Below, one piece after another: positions 60,974 to 64,000 of a DNA stretch of 64,000 nucleotides. The notes under the pieces were generated by a model that ran no database searches, was not told where the DNA came from, and saw nothing but the letters and a program-made list of their open reading frames with translations. Source of the stretch: Hyphomicrobiales bacterium (GTDB taxonomy: Bacteria > Pseudomonadota > Alphaproteobacteria > Rhizobiales > Xanthobacteraceae); assembly GCA_016713235.1 (NCBI GenBank), contig JADJPN010000002.1, positions 186,001-250,000 of the forward strand. The letters are read 5' to 3'. The position numbers and the translations under genes are program-made. Each line of letters starts with the position of its first letter. Within the stretch, counting starts at the first letter, position 1.

Positions 60974-62152
60974 ATGAAAATATCTAAATTGCTTCTGGGC
61001 GCGGCGGTTGTGTCGCTAGCCGGCAGCACTGCAATAGCGACCGCGCAGGTGCGCGGTGTCAGCAAGACCGAGGTTGTCATCGGTACGCATACGGACCTTT
61101 CCGGCCCGGCCGCGTCCTATGGCGTTACTTCGACCAATGCGATCCGCATGCGGTTCGACGAAGTAAACGAGAAGGGCGGCATCAACGGCCGCAAGATCCG
61201 CTACATCGTCGAAGACGCGCAGTATCAGATTCCGCGCGCGGTACAGGCTACGAACAAGCTGATTCAGAAGGACAATGTGTTCGCGATCGTAGCCGCCATG
61301 GGCACGCCGATGAACAACGCGGTGCTGCCAGATCAGCTCAAGGCCGGGGTGCCGAATCTTTTACCGGTCACCGCGGCCCGCTCGATGAGCGAGCCCTTTC
61401 ACCGCTTGAAGTTTGGCGTGTTCTTCTCGCTTTACCACGAGCAGATTCGTGCGGGTGTAAAGCATCTTGTAGAGACCAAGAAAAAGAACAAAGTCTGTGT
61501 GCTTTATCAGGACACCGACTTCGGCAAGGAAATCCTGGAAGGCGTGCAGGACCTCGCGAAGACGATGAAATTCCAGATCGTCGAAACGGCCACCAACCGC
61601 CCGACCGATACGGACTTCAGCGCGCAGATCACGAAGCTTCGCTCGGCGGGCTGCGAGATCGTCGCGATGGGCGTGATCGTGCGTGACGCGATCATTCCTT
61701 ACGGCACCGCCCGCAAGATGGGCTGGACCGATGTCGACTTCGTCGCGACCTCCGCGAGCTTCGACCAGATCGTCGCGGCTGCACCAGGCGGCGCGACCGA
61801 AGGCCTCTATGTCGCCTCCGGTTTCGTAATGCCTTACCGCGACACCGCGTCGCCGGAAGTCCAGAAGTGGTGGGACAGCTACAAGGCGAAGTTCAATGCC
61901 GATCCGAACATCGGCGCGTTCTACGGGCAGGTGATGGCCGACGTCTTCGTGCGTGCGCTTGAAGCCGCAGGTCCGAACCTCAATGTCGATACCTTCGTCA
62001 AGGCGCTCGAAAGCGCGAAACCGTTCCGCTCGATTTTCGGCGGACCGGAGATCGCGTATGGCCCGAAAATACGCCAGGGCTCGAAGGTCGTGATGCTGCA
62101 TCAGGTCACGGGTGGCCGTTTCAAGCTGATCGACGAGAACGTCAAGTACTAA
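60974..62152 (+). CDS. ABC transporter substrate-binding protein, LivK-like
   Basis: 392-residue periplasmic receptor of the Leu/Ile/Val type I fold. Signal peptide about 1-25 (LLLGAAVVSLAGSTAIATAQ). Start of mature part: VIGTHTDLSGPAASYGVTSTNAIRMRFDEVNEKGGINGRKI; hinge and ligand region IVAAMGTPMNNAVLPDQLKAGVPNLLPVTAARSM; C-terminal lobe GAFYGQVMADVFVRALEAAG. Relatives bind aromatic or branched acids as well as amino acids; the adjacent ligase suggests a carboxylic acid. Followed by a strong hairpin. Confidence 0.92.
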   Translation: MKISKLLLGAAVVSLAGSTAIATAQVRGVSKTEVVIGTHTDLSGPAASYGVTSTNAIRMRFDEVNEKGGINGRKIRYIVEDAQYQIPRAVQATNKLIQKDNVFAIVAAMGTPMNNAVLPDQLKAGVPNLLPVTAARSMSEPFHRLKFGVFFSLYHEQIRAGVKHLVETKKKNKVCVLYQDTDFGKEILEGVQDLAKTMKFQIVETATNRPTDTDFSAQITKLRSAGCEIVAMGVIVRDAIIPYGTARKMGWTDVDFVATSASFDQIVAAAPGGATEGLYVASGFVMPYRDTASPEVQKWWDSYKAKFNADPNIGAFYGQVMADVFVRALEAAGPNLNVDTFVKALESAKPFRSIFGGPEIAYGPKIRQGSKVVMLHQVTGGRFKLIDENVKY

Positions 62153-62163
62153 CCGTAAGGGAT

Positions 62164-62187
62164 GCCGGCGCGTTCACTCGCGCCGGC
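62164..62187. terminator. GC hairpin after the binding-protein gene
   Basis: GCCGGCGCG-TTCACT-CGCGCCGGC, a perfect 9-bp stem with a 6-base loop, 11 bp after the stop. No T-tract follows, so partial termination or mRNA protection is likely. The hairpin covers an ATG at 62162, which argues against starting the next gene there. Confidence 0.7.
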
Positions 62188-62215
62188 AACTCGCTTCGCC
62201 TTTGGAGTTTGCGTC

Positions 62216-62881
62216 ATGGCGGACCAGAACAAGTTCCGCGTCTCGGGAGCCGCGAAGCGTTCGCGTGGTGCGCGTGCGGAAGAAGACCGCCGCTCAGAGC
62301 TAATCGCAATTTCGGCCAAGCTGTTTCGCGAAAAGGGATACGACCGGACCACGGTTCGCGATATTTCCGGCGCTGCCGGAATTCAATCGGGAAGCTGGTT
62401 CTATTACTTCAAGACCAAGCACGACATTCTGGTTGCGGTGATCGAAGAGGGAATGCGCCAGGCGCTTTCGCTCATGGAGGAGATCGCGGCCGATCCTTCG
62501 CCGCCGCGCGAAAAGTTCCGGAAGTTAGTCAACGCGCATTTGCGCATCGTGCTTCTTCCGGATCAGCATTTCATCCAGCTCCTTCTTTATGAGTGGCGCT
62601 CGCTCGGCCGAGCCGAGAAGAAGCGCGTGGTCGCGATCAAGGATCGTTACGAAGCGGTGTGGGACAAGGTCATTGCCGATCTGCGCAAGACAGGTGAGTG
62701 GTCGATGCCGACCCATGTCGATCGCCTGTTTTTGTTCGGCGCGCTGAATTGGACTGCGCAGTGGTATCGTCCGAACCAAAATCTTTCGATCGAACAGCTT
62801 GCGGAGCGCGCGATCACATTCTGCTTGCGCACTGGGGAAGCGGAAAAGATCGTTTCGCTGCCTCGCAAAGCAAAGCGATAG
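62216..62881 (+). CDS. TetR-family transcriptional regulator
   Basis: 221-residue regulator. N-terminal helix-turn-helix (about residues 22-68: DRRSELIAISAKLFREKGYDRTTVRDISGAAGIQSGSWFYYFKTKHDIL) with a basic lead-in, then a mainly helical ligand domain ending FCLRTGEAEKIVSL. Probably represses the surrounding transport/activation genes until a CoA thioester is bound, by analogy with FadR/PaaR-type TetR proteins. ATG 62216 was chosen because an earlier ATG at 62162 lies inside the hairpin. The SDR gene follows after 8 bp. Confidence 0.88.
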   Translation: MADQNKFRVSGAAKRSRGARAEEDRRSELIAISAKLFREKGYDRTTVRDISGAAGIQSGSWFYYFKTKHDILVAVIEEGMRQALSLMEEIAADPSPPREKFRKLVNAHLRIVLLPDQHFIQLLLYEWRSLGRAEKKRVVAIKDRYEAVWDKVIADLRKTGEWSMPTHVDRLFLFGALNWTAQWYRPNQNLSIEQLAERAITFCLRTGEAEKIVSLPRKAKR

Positions 62882-62889
62882 GAGGCGTG

Positions 62890-63749
62890 ATGCTGTATCG
62901 CTCGATTTATCGCGAAGGATTGCTGGCCGGTCAGGCCATCGTCGTTTCCGGCGGTGGCAGCGGAATCGGGCGCTGCATCGCGCATGAAGCCGCGGCTCTC
63001 GGTGCGCAGGTTTCCCTGATCGGCCGCCGCGCGGAGAATCTTGAGAAAGTCGCCAACGAAATCGTCGAAGACGGCGGCAAGAGTGATTTTTCGTCTGTGA
63101 CATCCGCGAAGAGGCGCGCGTAAAGGAAACCGTATCCGAGATCGTGTCAAAACACGGCGGCATCGACAGTCTCGTAAACAATGCAGGCGGTCAGTTCCCT
63201 GCGCCGCTTGAGAAGATTTCGGCGAATGGCTGGCAGGCGGTGCTGAATACCAATCTGATGGGCGGATTTCTGTTTGCGCGAGAGTGCTACACGCAGTCCA
63301 TGAAGAGCCGCGGTGGTGCGATCGTGAACATCATCGCGGATATGTGGGGCGGCATGCCCGGCATGGGCCATAGCGGTGCGGCGCGCGCCGGCATGTTGAA
63401 TTTCACCGAAACTGCCGCCGCCGAGTGGGCGCCGGTACGGGTGAATGCGGTTGCGCCTGGCTGGATCGCTTCGAGCGGCCTCGATACGTATCCGCCAGCG
63501 ATGCAGCAAATGATCCGCAATCTTGGCGATCATGTGCCGCTCGCACGCATCGGGCGCGAGGCGGAGGTTTCTTCGGCGGTCGTTTATCTGCTTTCGGAGG
63601 GTGCCGCCTTTGTTTCCGGCACTTGTCTGCGGGTCGATGGTGGCGCGCCGAATGCGCGTCGCCACATGCCGCTTTCGCCCAGCCGAAAGCCGAACGCAAT
63701 CTATGATGGCTTCCATCGCGCGGTAACGCCAAAAGTCTTGCAGGATTGA
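62890..63749 (+). CDS. short-chain dehydrogenase/reductase (frameshifted)
   Basis: About 286 residues of a classical SDR, in this context likely a 2,4-dienoyl- or 3-hydroxyacyl-CoA reductase type. Rossmann motif VVSGGGSGIGRCIAHEAAALGA; then LVNNAGGQFPAPLEKISANGWQAVLNTNL; catalytic region in IVNIIADMWGGMPGMGHSGAARAGM, where the Tyr of YxxxK is replaced (SGAARAG), a pattern also seen in some dienoyl-CoA reductases. The break is in a TTTTT run at about 63088-63092: one more T gives KSDFFVCDIREEARVKE. ATG 62890 follows TAGGAGGCG. Confidence 0.87.
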
Positions 63750-63752
63750 ACG

Positions 63753-64000
63753 ATGCCGGTGTTCGCATCCCGCGCAAAGCAAGATGCCGCCTTCGCGGAA
63801 AACCGTGAATATATGCTCGCGCAGATCACCGAAATGCGCATGCTCGAACAGCGTACGCGCGATACATCGGCCAAAGCGGGCCCGCGCTTTGCAAAACGCG
63901 GACAGCTTCTGCCGCGTGAGCGGCTTGCATTGTTGCTGGATTCGCACGCGCCGCTGCTCGAACTATCCGCGCTCTCCGGCTACATGCTCGATAAGTCCGA
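63753..64000 (+). CDS. acyl-CoA carboxylase carboxyltransferase subunit, 5' part, truncated by window edge
   Basis: First 82 residues of a biotin-dependent carboxyltransferase: MPVFASRAKQDAAFAENREYML with a helical start, then RFAKRGQLLPRERLALLLDSHAPLLELSALSGYML, the family's RERL-LLD-SPFLELS motif, closest in style to geranyl-/methylcrotonyl-CoA carboxylase beta subunits. Starts 3 bp after the SDR stop, so in the same transcript as the liv/ligase genes. The alpha subunit presumably follows beyond 64000. It would be the third carboxyltransferase in the window. Confidence 0.82.
   Translation, partial: MPVFASRAKQDAAFAENREYMLAQITEMRMLEQRTRDTSAKAGPRFAKRGQLLPRERLALLLDSHAPLLELSALSGYMLDKS

Overview
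The window looks like chromosomal DNA of a high-GC alphaproteobacterium of the order Hyphomicrobiales, probably close to Nitrobacteraceae/Xanthobacteraceae. The basis is the FixL-FixJ-FixK cascade with a haem-PAS FixL, a cbb3 oxidase gene, a NarK1-NarK2 fusion and protein sequences typical of that group. This is a family-level judgement from the proteins, not a phylogeny. I saw no rRNA or tRNA gene, CRISPR array, transposase or complete mobile element.

Region 1 (1-21.5 kb) is a coherent low-oxygen and nitrate-respiration block. It holds ccoN (partial), nnrS, a molybdopterin adenylyltransferase (mog), a DUF2478 gene, a NarR-like Crp/Fnr regulator, narK-narG-narH-narJ-narI with two accessory genes, a 35-residue membrane protein, fixJ/fixL, fixK, a CBS-BON protein, hemN and a small DUF6455 protein. 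Six near-perfect FNR/FixK palindromes (TTGAY-N4-RTCAA) sit in front of ccoN, nnrS, mog/DUF2478, narK, the 35-residue gene and the CBS-BON/hemN group. Together with fixLJ-fixK they form a visible local regulon: FixL senses O2, FixJ drives fixK, and FixK/FNR-type proteins switch on nitrate reductase, Moco and haem supply, and the high-affinity oxidase.

Region 2 (21.7-55.2 kb) is an accessory catabolic region. It has a TauE/SafE exporter, BioY, an MmgE/PrpD protein, two biotin-dependent carboxylase systems (AccB-like carrier plus pyruvate-carboxylase-type carboxyltransferase; AccC plus acyl-CoA carboxyltransferase plus a 73-residue biotinyl protein), a DctPQM TRAP transporter, an amidohydrolase, a split ADP-forming acyl-CoA synthetase and a thiamine-diphosphate enzyme resembling sulfoacetaldehyde acetyltransferase. 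It continues with hydantoinase/oxoprolinase B and A genes, a class III aminotransferase, a DadA-type oxidase, a YeiH-type exporter, LysR/GntR regulators, an AbrB-family permease and a GMC oxidoreductase. Three copies of the palindrome TTGTCGACAA (one with a mismatch) precede three of these units and are candidate sites for the FCD-type GntR regulator encoded among them. The substrate is unknown; a sulfonate or an amino/keto acid is suggested but not shown.

Region 3 (55.5-64 kb) is a branched-chain amino-acid-type ABC transporter (livHMGF) with an acyl-CoA ligase inserted before the binding protein, then a TetR regulator, an SDR and the start of an acyl-CoA carboxylase subunit: a typical carboxylic-acid uptake and activation cluster.

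Many conserved genes are interrupted by single-base frameshifts (narG, narH, fixL, tauE, prpD, an epimerase, a CMD gene, the ThDP enzyme, gntR, hyuB, hyuA, GMC, the acyl-CoA ligase, an SDR). Several lie in homopolymers. Consensus error is the simplest explanation, but the stretch 41.0-43.9 kb has a much higher density and may be genuinely decayed.
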